A stretch of 64,000 bases of DNA, taken from Gramella sp. AN32 (GTDB taxonomy: Bacteria; Bacteroidota; Bacteroidia; Flavobacteriales; Flavobacteriaceae). This document shows, in pieces, positions 27,184 through 35,670 of the stretch. Location: positions 1 through 64,000 of the forward strand of contig NZ_QEYO01000017.1 of assembly GCF_023718305.1 (NCBI RefSeq). Direction: 5' to 3'. The notes under the pieces were generated by a model that saw nothing but the letters and a program-made list of their open reading frames with translations, made no database searches and was not told the DNA's origin. The stretch's first letter is position 1, and every line of letters starts with the position of its first letter. A program made the translations under genes and the position numbers.

Positions 27184-27862
27184 GAAAAATATCATAATTA
27201 CCGGAACCAGTAGGGGGATTGGCTATGAAATGGTTTCAATACTAGCTGAAATGGGACATAATATTCTGGCCCTTTCCCGGAATGAGAATCCGGTTTCTGC
27301 TCTTAAATTGAAGAATGTCACCAGCTTTCCTTTCGATATCAGTAAAAAAGATCATATTGACAAAGTTGTAGATTTTGTATCTACGGAATGGGAACATGTA
27401 GATGTGCTGATCAATAATGCCGGGGCGCTTTTAAATAAACCTTTTTCTGAAAGTACTGTTGAAGATTTCAGAAAAGTGTACGAGGTAAATGTTTTTGGAG
27501 TGGCTGAGGTTACCAGAGTATTACTTTCATTCATGGACAAAAATTCTCATGTCCTTAATATTAGTAGTATGGGTGGCATTCAGGGAAGCATGAAATTTCC
27601 CGGGCTTGCCGCTTATAGTTCCAGTAAAGGTGCGTTAATCACACTTACGGAATTACTTGCTGAAGAATTTAAAGATAATGGCCCATCGTTTAATGTGTTG
27701 GCGTTAGGCGCTGTGCAAACCGAAATGTTAGAAGAAGCTTTTCCGGGATATGAGGCGCCGGTTTCAGCGAAACAAATGGCCGGATATATTGCAGATTTTA
27801 GTCTTCACGGTCACAATTTATATAATGGGAAAGTCCTGCAGGTTTCAAACAGTACACCTTAA
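27176..27862 (+). CDS. Short-chain dehydrogenase/reductase (SDR)
   Basis: This is a 228-aa classical SDR with the cofactor motif TGTSRGIG (about residues 9-16), NNAG near 82, a Ser in NISSMGG, and the catalytic YSSSK near 149. These are all features of an active NAD(P)H-dependent oxidoreductase. The substrate cannot be inferred. Its start overlaps the M28 peptidase stop by 8 bases, and the next start follows its stop immediately, so it is translationally coupled on both sides. Confidence 0.9.
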   Translation: MSKKNIIITGTSRGIGYEMVSILAEMGHNILALSRNENPVSALKLKNVTSFPFDISKKDHIDKVVDFVSTEWEHVDVLINNAGALLNKPFSESTVEDFRKVYEVNVFGVAEVTRVLLSFMDKNSHVLNISSMGGIQGSMKFPGLAAYSSSKGALITLTELLAEEFKDNGPSFNVLALGAVQTEMLEEAFPGYEAPVSAKQMAGYIADFSLHGHNLYNGKVLQVSNSTP

Positions 27863-28462
27863 ATGAAAGAAATTCTTGCCAGATATCTTCCTTCAAATGC
27901 GGTTCATCCTATAACTGAATTGATTAAATTGAATGGGGTACATTTAAAGATTGTAAACGAAAGAGTGACCCGTCATGGCGATTATCGAAGAATGCCAGAT
28001 GGTTCCCAACAAATCACCATTAATTCCAATCTTAATCCATACAGATTTTTGATTACAACGGTACACGAAATTGCACATTTAATTGCGTTTGAAAAGTACG
28101 GCAGAGGTATTAAACCTCATGGGCAGGAATGGAAATTTTGTTTCAGGAATTTAATGTTACCTTTCATTAGACCGGAAATTTTTCCGGAATCATTGCTGCC
28201 GGTGATTGCAAATCATTTTAGAAATCCAAAAGCGAGTAGCGATACCGATGCAAAACTTTCTATAGCGCTAAAAAGTTTTGACCAGGAGAATGATAAAAAC
28301 TATATTTTTGAAATTCCAACGGGAAGTCTTTTCAGAATATATAATGGTAAAAAATTTAAAAAAGGGCAACGCAGAGTTAAGCGATACGAATGCCTGGAAA
28401 TAGAATCCGGAAAAATTTATTTATTTCAGCCTAATGCTGAGGTAGAACTTTTAAAAACATAA
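27863..28462 (+). CDS. SprT-like zinc-metalloprotease domain protein
   Basis: The 199-aa protein has the SprT-like zinc signature H68-E-x-x-H72 (TTVHEIAHLIAFEKYG), with a further His at 86 (KPHGQEW). SprT-like domains occur in bacterial SprT and in the eukaryotic DNA-protein crosslink protease Spartan. No exported signal is present, so it is likely cytoplasmic. The second half (GSLFRIYNGKKFKKGQRRVKRYECLEI) resembles the small C-terminal beta part of SprT proteins, but lacks an obvious zinc ribbon. The function in the operon is unknown. Confidence 0.82.
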   Translation: MKEILARYLPSNAVHPITELIKLNGVHLKIVNERVTRHGDYRRMPDGSQQITINSNLNPYRFLITTVHEIAHLIAFEKYGRGIKPHGQEWKFCFRNLMLPFIRPEIFPESLLPVIANHFRNPKASSDTDAKLSIALKSFDQENDKNYIFEIPTGSLFRIYNGKKFKKGQRRVKRYECLEIESGKIYLFQPNAEVELLKT

Positions 28463-28463
28463 T

Positions 28464-29555
28464 ATGACTGGCACTAAAAGGGATAATTATTTCGCAATAA
28501 TCATGGCTGGTGGTGTGGGTTCCAGATTTTGGCCGGCCAGTAAGGCATCGCATCCGAAACAATTCCTTGATATTTTGGGAAATGGAGAAACCTTGTTTCA
28601 AACAACTTTTAAGCGGCTAAAAAAAATCATTCCTGCAGAAAATATTTATGTACTCACCAATGCTGCATATGTTGAGATGATCAAGGAACAAATGCCCAAT
28701 ATTAAAGATGAGCAAATAGTTCCGGAGCCTGCCATGAGAAATACGGCACCAAGTATCTTGCTGGGTACCTTGAAAATTCATAAAAAAAATCCCCATGCGA
28801 TTACCCTTGTTGCTCCAAGTGATCATCACATTAAAGACGAAGAAAAATTTACTGTTGCCGTACAACAGGCTTTTGATAATGTTGAAGAGAAAGATCGATT
28901 GATTACCCTTGGTATAACACCAAATAGTCCAAATACCGGCTATGGCTATATTAATTTTGATACTACAGATGGAACCTCAATAAAAAAAGTAAAAAAATTC
29001 ACGGAAAAACCTACACTTAAAAGGGCTGAAAAATTCCTGGAAGATGGCGATTATCTCTGGAATGCCGGAATTTTTGTTTGGTCCACAAAATTTATCCTGA
29101 AATGTTTTAGGGAATTCCTGCCTGAAATGGAGAGCTTAATGGCAAAAGGAGAAAAATTTTTCAATGAAAAAAATGAGCAGGAATTTCTCGAGGAGTATTA
29201 TCCTCAAGCTGAAAACCTTTCCATAGATTTTGGGATCATGGAAAAAGCTCATGAAGTATTCGTGATCCCGGTCGACTTTGGCTGGAGTGATTTGGGTACC
29301 TGGACCTCTTTAGATGCCCAATTGCCAAAAGATGAATCGGGGAATTTATTGGTGCATTGTCGTGTCCTTGCCGAGGATTCAGAGAATAATATTATCTCTA
29401 GTAAGAATAAAAAAATAATCGTGCTCAAAGGCCTTTCAGATTATATCATCGTGGAAGATGATGAGGTGATTTTGATCGTTCCAAAATCTGAAGAACAATA
29501 TATCAAAAATCTTAGGGGCAAAGTTATAGACGAATACGGTAAAGAACTTGGTTAG
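28464..29555 (+). CDS. manC: Mannose-1-phosphate guanylyltransferase
   Basis: This enzyme makes GDP-mannose from mannose-1-phosphate and GTP for surface polysaccharides. The 363-aa sequence has the nucleotidyltransferase signature near the N-terminus (MAGGVGSRFWPASKASHPKQ), the VAPSDHHI metal/nucleotide site and FTEKP (Lys contacting the phosphate), plus the LWNAGIFVW segment. It lacks the C-terminal isomerase domain of bifunctional PMI-GMPs, so it is a single-function enzyme. It lies 1 base after the SprT-like gene and 2 bases before the DUF389 gene. Confidence 0.92.
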   Translation: MTGTKRDNYFAIIMAGGVGSRFWPASKASHPKQFLDILGNGETLFQTTFKRLKKIIPAENIYVLTNAAYVEMIKEQMPNIKDEQIVPEPAMRNTAPSILLGTLKIHKKNPHAITLVAPSDHHIKDEEKFTVAVQQAFDNVEEKDRLITLGITPNSPNTGYGYINFDTTDGTSIKKVKKFTEKPTLKRAEKFLEDGDYLWNAGIFVWSTKFILKCFREFLPEMESLMAKGEKFFNEKNEQEFLEEYYPQAENLSIDFGIMEKAHEVFVIPVDFGWSDLGTWTSLDAQLPKDESGNLLVHCRVLAEDSENNIISSKNKKIIVLKGLSDYIIVEDDEVILIVPKSEEQYIKNLRGKVIDEYGKELG

Positions 29556-29557
29556 AA

Positions 29558-30994
29558 ATGACAGAATCTGAAAATTTAGAAAATTCACAGGTCAAACCGA
29601 AGGAAAAAGAACTTTCTGAAGACGCCAAAAGGATCACCCGGGATACCAGGAATTTTTTACGCCGTCTTTTGGATATTCGTGATGACACTGATAGAGAATC
29701 TACGATTGAAGCCGTAAAAAAGGATATTTCCTTTAAAGGACACAATGCCTGGATCCTAATTTTCTCTATTTTCGTCGCTTCTATTGGACTAAATGTTAGT
29801 AGTACCGCTGTAGTGATTGGTGCTATGCTTATTTCTCCATTAATGGGTCCTATTGTGGGTATTGGAATGGGGATTGCCATTAATGACGTGGAAACTTTGA
29901 GACGATCTTTTTCCAATCTGGGAATCATGGTAATTCTTAGTGTACTCACCGCTACCGTTTATTTTTTCATATCCCCCGTTAAACTCGAAACTCCTGAAAT
30001 TATTGCCAGGACATACCCTACGATCCTGGATGTTTTGGTAGCTATTTTTGGTGGCCTTGCATTAATTGTGGGGAAAACTAAAAAAGGTACAATTGTGAGT
30101 GTAATCTTGGGGGTTGCCATTGCAACAGCCCTGATGCCTCCATTATGTACGGTAGGTTATGGAATAGCCAATGCTAATTGGGAGTACGCAATTGGTGCGC
30201 TTTATTTATTTTCCATCAATGCGGTTTTTATCGCGCTTTCCACCTTTGTCGTATCAAAGTTACTGGGATTTCCCTTGGTGCGCTATGCAAATAGCAAGAG
30301 AAGAAAAAGGATTGCACAAATAGCTTCCCTGATTGCTTTTATTGTAATGATTCCCAGTATTTTTCTTTTTATAAATCTCCTCAACAAACAAATTTTTGAA
30401 ACTAAAGCCAGCCAGTTTTTATCCTCTACGGTTAAATTTGCTGGCACAACAACTATTAAATCTGATTTAAATTACGAAGGAAAGCAGCTGGATGTCTATT
30501 TATTGGGGAATCGCGTAACTGATGAAACGATTCAAACTTGGGAACAAAGCATGAATGAGATTGAAGCGCTTAAGGAAACCAAATTAATTATCCATCAGGG
30601 TGAACATTCAGCGGGCCAGGATATCAATCAAATTTCTTCGGAAGTCCGTAGTGGCATTCTGGAAGATCTTTACATTAAGAATCAGGAGGTTCTGCAAAAT
30701 AAAGATAAACGCATTGAATTACTTGAAAATGAACTTTCTAAATATAGAGGGGACCAGTTCTCCTTTGTAGAACTGAGCAAGGAAGCTAAGATCAATTATG
30801 AAAATATAGAAGAGATAGGGTATTCAAACCTTATTTCAACGAATTTTCAGAAAACCGATACGATACCAACATTTACGGTAACTTGGGACAAGAAGTTGAA
30901 CAATGTACAGGTGCGAGAGCAGGAGGCTAAGTTTAGAGAATGGATGAAAATAAGACTTAAATTAGATACGCTCGCTATTAAGAACGTAAGGTAA
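29558..30994 (+). CDS. DUF389 integral membrane protein
   Basis: This is a 478-aa membrane protein of the DUF389/TIGR00341 family. After a charged cytoplasmic N-terminus (residues 1-60) come about six hydrophobic segments between 65 and 280. They include the family hallmark VVIGAMLISPLMGPIVGIGMG and the GVAIATALMPPLC motif. The C-terminal ~190 residues form a soluble domain with a coiled coil. The family function is not established. It ends the five-gene operon, and its stop abuts the convergent mlaF stop. Confidence 0.88.
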   Translation: MTESENLENSQVKPKEKELSEDAKRITRDTRNFLRRLLDIRDDTDRESTIEAVKKDISFKGHNAWILIFSIFVASIGLNVSSTAVVIGAMLISPLMGPIVGIGMGIAINDVETLRRSFSNLGIMVILSVLTATVYFFISPVKLETPEIIARTYPTILDVLVAIFGGLALIVGKTKKGTIVSVILGVAIATALMPPLCTVGYGIANANWEYAIGALYLFSINAVFIALSTFVVSKLLGFPLVRYANSKRRKRIAQIASLIAFIVMIPSIFLFINLLNKQIFETKASQFLSSTVKFAGTTTIKSDLNYEGKQLDVYLLGNRVTDETIQTWEQSMNEIEALKETKLIIHQGEHSAGQDINQISSEVRSGILEDLYIKNQEVLQNKDKRIELLENELSKYRGDQFSFVELSKEAKINYENIEEIGYSNLISTNFQKTDTIPTFTVTWDKKLNNVQVREQEAKFREWMKIRLKLDTLAIKNVR

Positions 30995-31759
30995 TTAGTA
31001 ACCTTTCAGCTGTGCTTCCCTTACCTTTTTAAATAAATCTGAAGAATAAACAAAATCGGTCACGGTTTCATCGTCTGTTTGAAAGATCTCATCTTTGGTT
31101 CCTTTCCAGGCAAGTAAACCTTCTTTTAGAAAAGCAATACGTTCACCAATTTCCAAAACCGAGTTCATATCGTGGGTGATGATTACCGTGGTAATTTGAT
31201 TTTCGTGAGTAATTTTCTGAATAAGTTTATCGATGACAGTTGCGGTAGTTGGATCCAGCCCGGAGTTGGGTTCATCGCAGAATAGATATTTCGGTTCGTT
31301 AACAATGGCACGTGCAATGGCCACCCTTTTTTGCATTCCACCACTAATTTCCGAAGGCATTTTATCTTCTGCACCTTCAAGGTTCACTCGATCCAAAACC
31401 TCCCGCACCCTCGCCATGGATTCTTTCTTTTTCTGTTTGGTGAACATTTTAAGCGGAAACATAACATTTTCAGCTACGGTCATAGAATCAAAAAGTGCTC
31501 CTCCCTGGAAAAGCATGCCAATATCCTTCCGAAGTTCTCTTTGTTCTTCATCAGAAAAATTAGAATATGGCTTCCCGTCATATTTAATAGTGCCTTCTTC
31601 AGGTTTAAAGAGGCCTAACATACATTTCAAGAAAACACTTTTTCCAGATCCTGACTGGCCAATGATCAGGTTTGTTTTTCCTCTTTCAAAAGTATAGTTG
31701 ATACCTTTTAATATCTGTTCTCCTTTGAACCCTTTTTTTAAATTTTCAACTTCTATCAT
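30995..31759 (-). CDS. mlaF: MlaF-type ABC transporter ATP-binding protein
   Basis: This is the ATPase of a Mla/MCE-type lipid transport system, 254 aa. Walker A is GQSGSGKS (about 34-41), the signature ISGGMQKR, Walker B YLFCDEP and the H-loop THDM. Such ATPases pair with MlaE permeases to move phospholipids between outer and inner membranes. It follows the permease gene by 4 bases on the minus strand. No MlaD/MCE substrate-binding gene is adjacent. Confidence 0.92.
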   Translation of the reverse strand: MIEVENLKKGFKGEQILKGINYTFERGKTNLIIGQSGSGKSVFLKCMLGLFKPEEGTIKYDGKPYSNFSDEEQRELRKDIGMLFQGGALFDSMTVAENVMFPLKMFTKQKKKESMARVREVLDRVNLEGAEDKMPSEISGGMQKRVAIARAIVNEPKYLFCDEPNSGLDPTTATVIDKLIQKITHENQITTVIITHDMNSVLEIGERIAFLKEGLLAWKGTKDEIFQTDDETVTDFVYSSDLFKKVREAQLKGY

Positions 31760-31763
31760 AATC

Positions 31764-32501
31764 CTAGCTCAATAATAATTGGGTTACAAAATAATTGGTA
31801 ACGATTAATACAACACTGGTCCAAACAAAAGAGGTGGTGGCTGCCTGTCCCACTTCCAATGCCCCACCTTTCATATAATATCCATGATAGGCAGGAACTG
31901 TAGATAAAATAAAAGCGAACAATAAGGTTTTTACAAAAGCATAGACCAGATGAAAAGGAATAAAATCATCTTGCAGACCAAGAATAAACTGGTCTGACGA
32001 TACAAATCCACCGAAAACAGCTGCAGAATATGCCCCGGCTATGCCTAAAAACATAGATATTGCGATCACAAATGGATAGGTGAACATGGCAACAATCTTT
32101 GGAAAGATGAGGTAGTTTTTTGAATTGATCCCCATTACTTCCAAAGCATCGATTTGCTCGGTAACTCTCATGGACCCGATACTGGATGTAATAAAGGATC
32201 CAACTTTTCCAGCCATAATAATGGAAATAAAAGTTGGGGCAAATTCAAGGATTACAGATTGCCTGGCCGCATAGGCTACAAGCGTTTTTGGTATTAGAGG
32301 ATTGTTTAGGTTTAGTGCAGTTTGAATGGCGACAACCGCACCTATAAAAAAGGAGAGAAAAGCAACAATTCCCATGGATCCTAAAATGAGGTCATTTATT
32401 TCTTTAAAAATTAAACTCCTAAGGACTGATCCTTTCGTCATACGTCCAAAAACTCCCTTAAGCATTAAAAAATATTCCCCAATGGAGTATAAATAGGTCA
32501 T
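31764..32501 (-). CDS. mlaE: MlaE-type ABC transporter permease
   Basis: This is a MlaE/YrbE-family permease with about five membrane segments in 245 aa. The family-typical segments IGSMRVTEQIDALEVMGINSKNYLIFPK and AARQSVILEFAPTFISIIMAGKVGS are clear. It builds the membrane channel of the lipid transporter with MlaF. The ATG at 32501 is preferred to the TTG directly before it. It is divergent from pafA. Confidence 0.92.
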   Translation of the reverse strand: MTYLYSIGEYFLMLKGVFGRMTKGSVLRSLIFKEINDLILGSMGIVAFLSFFIGAVVAIQTALNLNNPLIPKTLVAYAARQSVILEFAPTFISIIMAGKVGSFITSSIGSMRVTEQIDALEVMGINSKNYLIFPKIVAMFTYPFVIAISMFLGIAGAYSAAVFGGFVSSDQFILGLQDDFIPFHLVYAFVKTLLFAFILSTVPAYHGYYMKGGALEVGQAATTSFVWTSVVLIVTNYFVTQLLLS

Positions 32502-32585
32502 CAATTCATTTTTGAGAAGCTAAAATACTAAAATTTCTTTCTAAAGTATTTAACGACGAATTAAAGTTTGGCCTTTATAGTTTTG

Positions 32586-32593
32586 TATTTTTG
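32586..32593 (+). promoter_or_regulatory. Putative -7 box of pafA
   Basis: TATTTTTG matches TAnnTTTG, 26 bases before the chosen pafA start. A TTTG lies 15 bases further upstream, a shorter spacer than usual. I see no recognisable Pho box. Confidence 0.42.
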
Positions 32594-32618
32594 GAGGACT
32601 TTAAAATTATTTTTGAGC

Positions 32619-34244
32619 ATGAAAAAGTACATTTTCACTATTCTATTCTTACTTTCTGTAGTTAATATAAAAGCACAATCTAATGAAGAAAGGCCAAAAT
32701 TGGTAATTGGTATCGTGGTAGACCAAATGCGTTATGATTATTTGACCAGATTTTGGGATCAATATGGCGAGGGAGGTTTTAAAAGAATTGTAAATGATGG
32801 ATTTAATTTTAAAAACAATCATTTTAATTATGTGCCAACTTACACAGGACCAGGTCATGCATCCGTATTCAGTGGGACGACACCTGCAGGTCATGGGATA
32901 ATTAGTAATTCATGGTTCGATAAGTTTGAAGGGCAGTATGTGTATTGTGCTTCAGATGATTCGGTCACTCCGGTGGGGACAAAGAGTAATGCCGGAAAAA
33001 TGTCCCCACACAGAATGCTAACTACCAGTTTTGCTGATGAAAACAGGTTATTTACGCAGCTGAAAGGAAAAACAATTGGAATTGCACTAAAAGACAGGGG
33101 GGCGATTTTACCTGCCGGGCATACAGCGAATGCTGCTTACTGGTTTCATGGAAGTGATGAAGCGCGCTGGATCACCAGTAGTTTTTATATGACTGAACTT
33201 CCTCAATGGGTACAGGATTTTAATAATTCTGGAAAAGCGAAAGAGTATTTAAAAGTTTGGAATCCCATAAAAGACATAAAATCCTATTCTCAAAGCGGAA
33301 TTGACGAAAATACTTTTGAAGGTGGTTTTGCCGGTCAGGATAAAGCGGTTTTTCCTTATGATCTCAAAAACCTGGCTAAAGGAAACGGAAATTATGAACT
33401 TATAAAAGCCACGCCTTTTGGAAATGATCTTACCGCTGAATTTGCTAAAGCGGCAATTTTAGGCGAACAATTAGGGAAAGACAATATTACCGATGTTCTC
33501 ACGCTAAGTTTTTCAAGCACCGATTATGTGGGGCATAATTTCGGGGTCAATTCAAAGGAAATTGAGGATACCTATATCCGCTTGGATATGGCTCTGGCAG
33601 ATTTTCTTTCTTTCCTGGATGAAAATGTGGGAAAAGGAGAGTATACGTTATTTCTCACTGCAGATCATGGTGGAGTGGATGTTCCGGGATATTTAAAGTC
33701 TAATAAAATTCCGGCAGGATATTATAACGAAGCAGTTTTGCGCGATTCTTTATATCCTTTTGTAGAAAAGAATTTGGGTAAAGATCTAATTAAGAATATC
33801 TCGAACGGACAGATTTTCTTCGATTACGATAAAATGAGCGAGTCAAAAGTTGAGTTGGTTGAAGCTCAAAACAAAATCGCACATTTTCTCCTTCAACAGG
33901 ACAATATCTATAAGGTTTTCACCCGGGAGCAAATGCAGAATACTGAATTTACCGAAGGTATTGCCAGTAAAATTCAAAATGGTTTTAATCAAAAACGGAG
34001 CGGGGATGTGATCTATCTCTTAGATCCCGGGTATATCGTGTATTCCGAAACAGGATCAACCCATGGTAGCGGCTACTCTTATGATACGCATGTGCCTTTG
34101 CTTTTCTTTGGAAAAGGGATCAAAAAAGGGAGCAGCACAGAACTTTCTGAAATCCCCGACATCGCACCAACCATATCTGCATTGTTAGGGATCGAATTTC
34201 CTAATGGAACAACCGGCCATCCTTTAAAGGCATTATTGGATTAA
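32619..34244 (+). CDS. pafA: PafA-type alkaline phosphatase
   Basis: This is a secreted monoesterase of the flavobacterial PafA family that releases phosphate from organic phosphates. The 541-aa precursor has a signal peptide (MKKYIFTILFLLSVVNIKAQ). Metal- and nucleophile-site elements are visible: VVDQMRYDYL (first Asp), the Thr nucleophile region TYTGPGHASVFSGTTP, SSTDYVGHNFG (Asp/His), TADHGG (Asp-His), and STHGSGYSYDTHVP (last His). An ATG 51 bases upstream in frame would bury the signal peptide and is rejected. The 3' end overlaps the convergent glycosyltransferase gene by 4 bases. Members are known to act independently of phosphate repression. Confidence 0.9.
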   Translation: MKKYIFTILFLLSVVNIKAQSNEERPKLVIGIVVDQMRYDYLTRFWDQYGEGGFKRIVNDGFNFKNNHFNYVPTYTGPGHASVFSGTTPAGHGIISNSWFDKFEGQYVYCASDDSVTPVGTKSNAGKMSPHRMLTTSFADENRLFTQLKGKTIGIALKDRGAILPAGHTANAAYWFHGSDEARWITSSFYMTELPQWVQDFNNSGKAKEYLKVWNPIKDIKSYSQSGIDENTFEGGFAGQDKAVFPYDLKNLAKGNGNYELIKATPFGNDLTAEFAKAAILGEQLGKDNITDVLTLSFSSTDYVGHNFGVNSKEIEDTYIRLDMALADFLSFLDENVGKGEYTLFLTADHGGVDVPGYLKSNKIPAGYYNEAVLRDSLYPFVEKNLGKDLIKNISNGQIFFDYDKMSESKVELVEAQNKIAHFLLQQDNIYKVFTREQMQNTEFTEGIASKIQNGFNQKRSGDVIYLLDPGYIVYSETGSTHGSGYSYDTHVPLLFFGKGIKKGSSTELSEIPDIAPTISALLGIEFPNGTTGHPLKALLD

Positions 34245-35092
34245 CCTTTAAGTTTATTCTTGATATTTTTCCAGCGGAAATCTCTAATGAATTCTCCTTC
34301 TTCTTCGGAAACAAGGAAATTGTCGTTTCTTTTTTTCGCATTAAAATACCCAATGCTATAATGCAAAAAAGCAAACGGATTCATTTTTTTCGCGGCAAGT
34401 TTCGCGGAAGCGATTAGACTCAATCCCGTTCCGTAACGAAGTTTATAGAAAGCTTCTCCCTGTTTATGGGCAGCATTCTGGTGATAATTTAAACCGGTAG
34501 GGCGAAGATGTTTTACGATGAGGGATTCATCGGTTAGGATTTTCCAGCCATGAAATCTGGCCACCAGTTCATCGGCCGTATCCCAACCCATGGAAGGTTT
34601 TAGTTTTCCAATCTGGATAAAACAATTCTTGCGATAGGCTTTTAAAGCACCACGAATATGATCTTTGCCGGTGAGGTTCTCAATTTCCCATACTTTTCCT
34701 TTTAAGACGGAGCAAAAACCACCTACCATTCCAATACTTTCATCGCTTTTAAAATGCTGCAGCATTTTCTCCAGATAATTTTCAGGGAAAATGAGATCGG
34801 CATCAAATTTACAAATGATGTCATAATCTTCAGGAAGTTCGTAATATCCTTTATAGAAAGCGTCTATAACTTTACTTCCCGGCGCATGTTCCGCAGAACT
34901 GCTATTTTCTACCAATTCGATAAAGGGATATTTAGCGGCAAAATCTATGGCAATTTGGGAGGTGTTGTCTATAGAATTATCGTCCACCACAACAACCCTA
35001 TCTGGCTGTACAGTCTGGTCTACAAGTGATTGAAGGGTTTTAGCAATATATTTTCCTTCGTTATGGGCAGGTATGACGATATAAATTTTCAA
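34241..35092 (-). CDS. Glycosyltransferase family 2
   Basis: This GT-A fold transferase, 283 aa, has the N-terminal IPAHNEGKYIAKTL and VVVDDNSIDNT nucleotide-binding motifs and the metal-binding DAD in CKFDADLIFPENYL (about residue 90). The GWDTADELVARFHGW segment fits the acceptor/catalytic region. It has no membrane segments. The frame opens with TTG; no ATG or GTG is available upstream or near, so TTG is the likely start. It is third in a minus-strand operon after a KAS III-like enzyme and a methyltransferase, which suggests modification of a lipid or surface glycolipid. Confidence 0.85.
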   Translation of the reverse strand: MKIYIVIPAHNEGKYIAKTLQSLVDQTVQPDRVVVVDDNSIDNTSQIAIDFAAKYPFIELVENSSSAEHAPGSKVIDAFYKGYYELPEDYDIICKFDADLIFPENYLEKMLQHFKSDESIGMVGGFCSVLKGKVWEIENLTGKDHIRGALKAYRKNCFIQIGKLKPSMGWDTADELVARFHGWKILTDESLIVKHLRPTGLNYHQNAAHKQGEAFYKLRYGTGLSLIASAKLAAKKMNPFAFLHYSIGYFNAKKRNDNFLVSEEEGEFIRDFRWKNIKNKLKG

Positions 35093-35146
35093 GAAATTGA
35101 AATTTGTGAAAGACTAATATAGGAATATCCTGAAAATAAAAGCTGC

Positions 35147-35668
35147 TTAAATCCTTTCGGCGTACACTGCGTAATATCGAGGCGTGAATTTTCTTAAAAT
35201 GGGACGGATACCTATTTTGTTGACTGGATTGTTCCATTTTATACTTTCCTTAATGTGCCAGCCGCTTTTTTCAAGTAACCAGTCAAACTGCCAGTCTTCA
35301 AATTCATGATAATGCCTATCCCACTTATCGGTTTTACTTTGATACGCTGGCGAAAACCATAATTTTAAAGGAACAGTGGTGACCAGCTTCGTAGCCTGAA
35401 TATCTTTTAAAACGTTGAGAGGGGCCAGTAAATGTTCGAAAATTTCAAAAGCAGTTACAACCTCATATTTTGAAGTTTTTACGGCATCAGTTACCAAATC
35501 GAGATCTTCGCCGGTAGTATTTGAAACATGATATCCATTTTTTCGCATAATTTCTGAAAATGGATTTTCTACACCAAGATCCAGAATTTTGGCAGGTGGT
35601 TGCACATTGGATAGTAAAAACTGAAGGGTTTTGGAATAACGCTTTTCAGGATAAGTATTCTCGTACAT
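35147..35668 (-). CDS. Class I SAM-dependent methyltransferase
   Basis: This is a 173-aa small methyltransferase of the Rossmann type. The SAM site is ILDLGVENPFSEIM (about 36-49). The motif EVVTAFEIFEHLLAPLNVL corresponds to the post-II/III region and resembles UbiE/COQ5-like and type 11/12 families. Its substrate is unknown. It starts 2 bases after the KAS III-like gene stop and precedes a glycosyltransferase, so the three probably act on one product. Confidence 0.8.
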   Translation of the reverse strand: MYENTYPEKRYSKTLQFLLSNVQPPAKILDLGVENPFSEIMRKNGYHVSNTTGEDLDLVTDAVKTSKYEVVTAFEIFEHLLAPLNVLKDIQATKLVTTVPLKLWFSPAYQSKTDKWDRHYHEFEDWQFDWLLEKSGWHIKESIKWNNPVNKIGIRPILRKFTPRYYAVYAERI

Positions 35669-35670
35669 TT

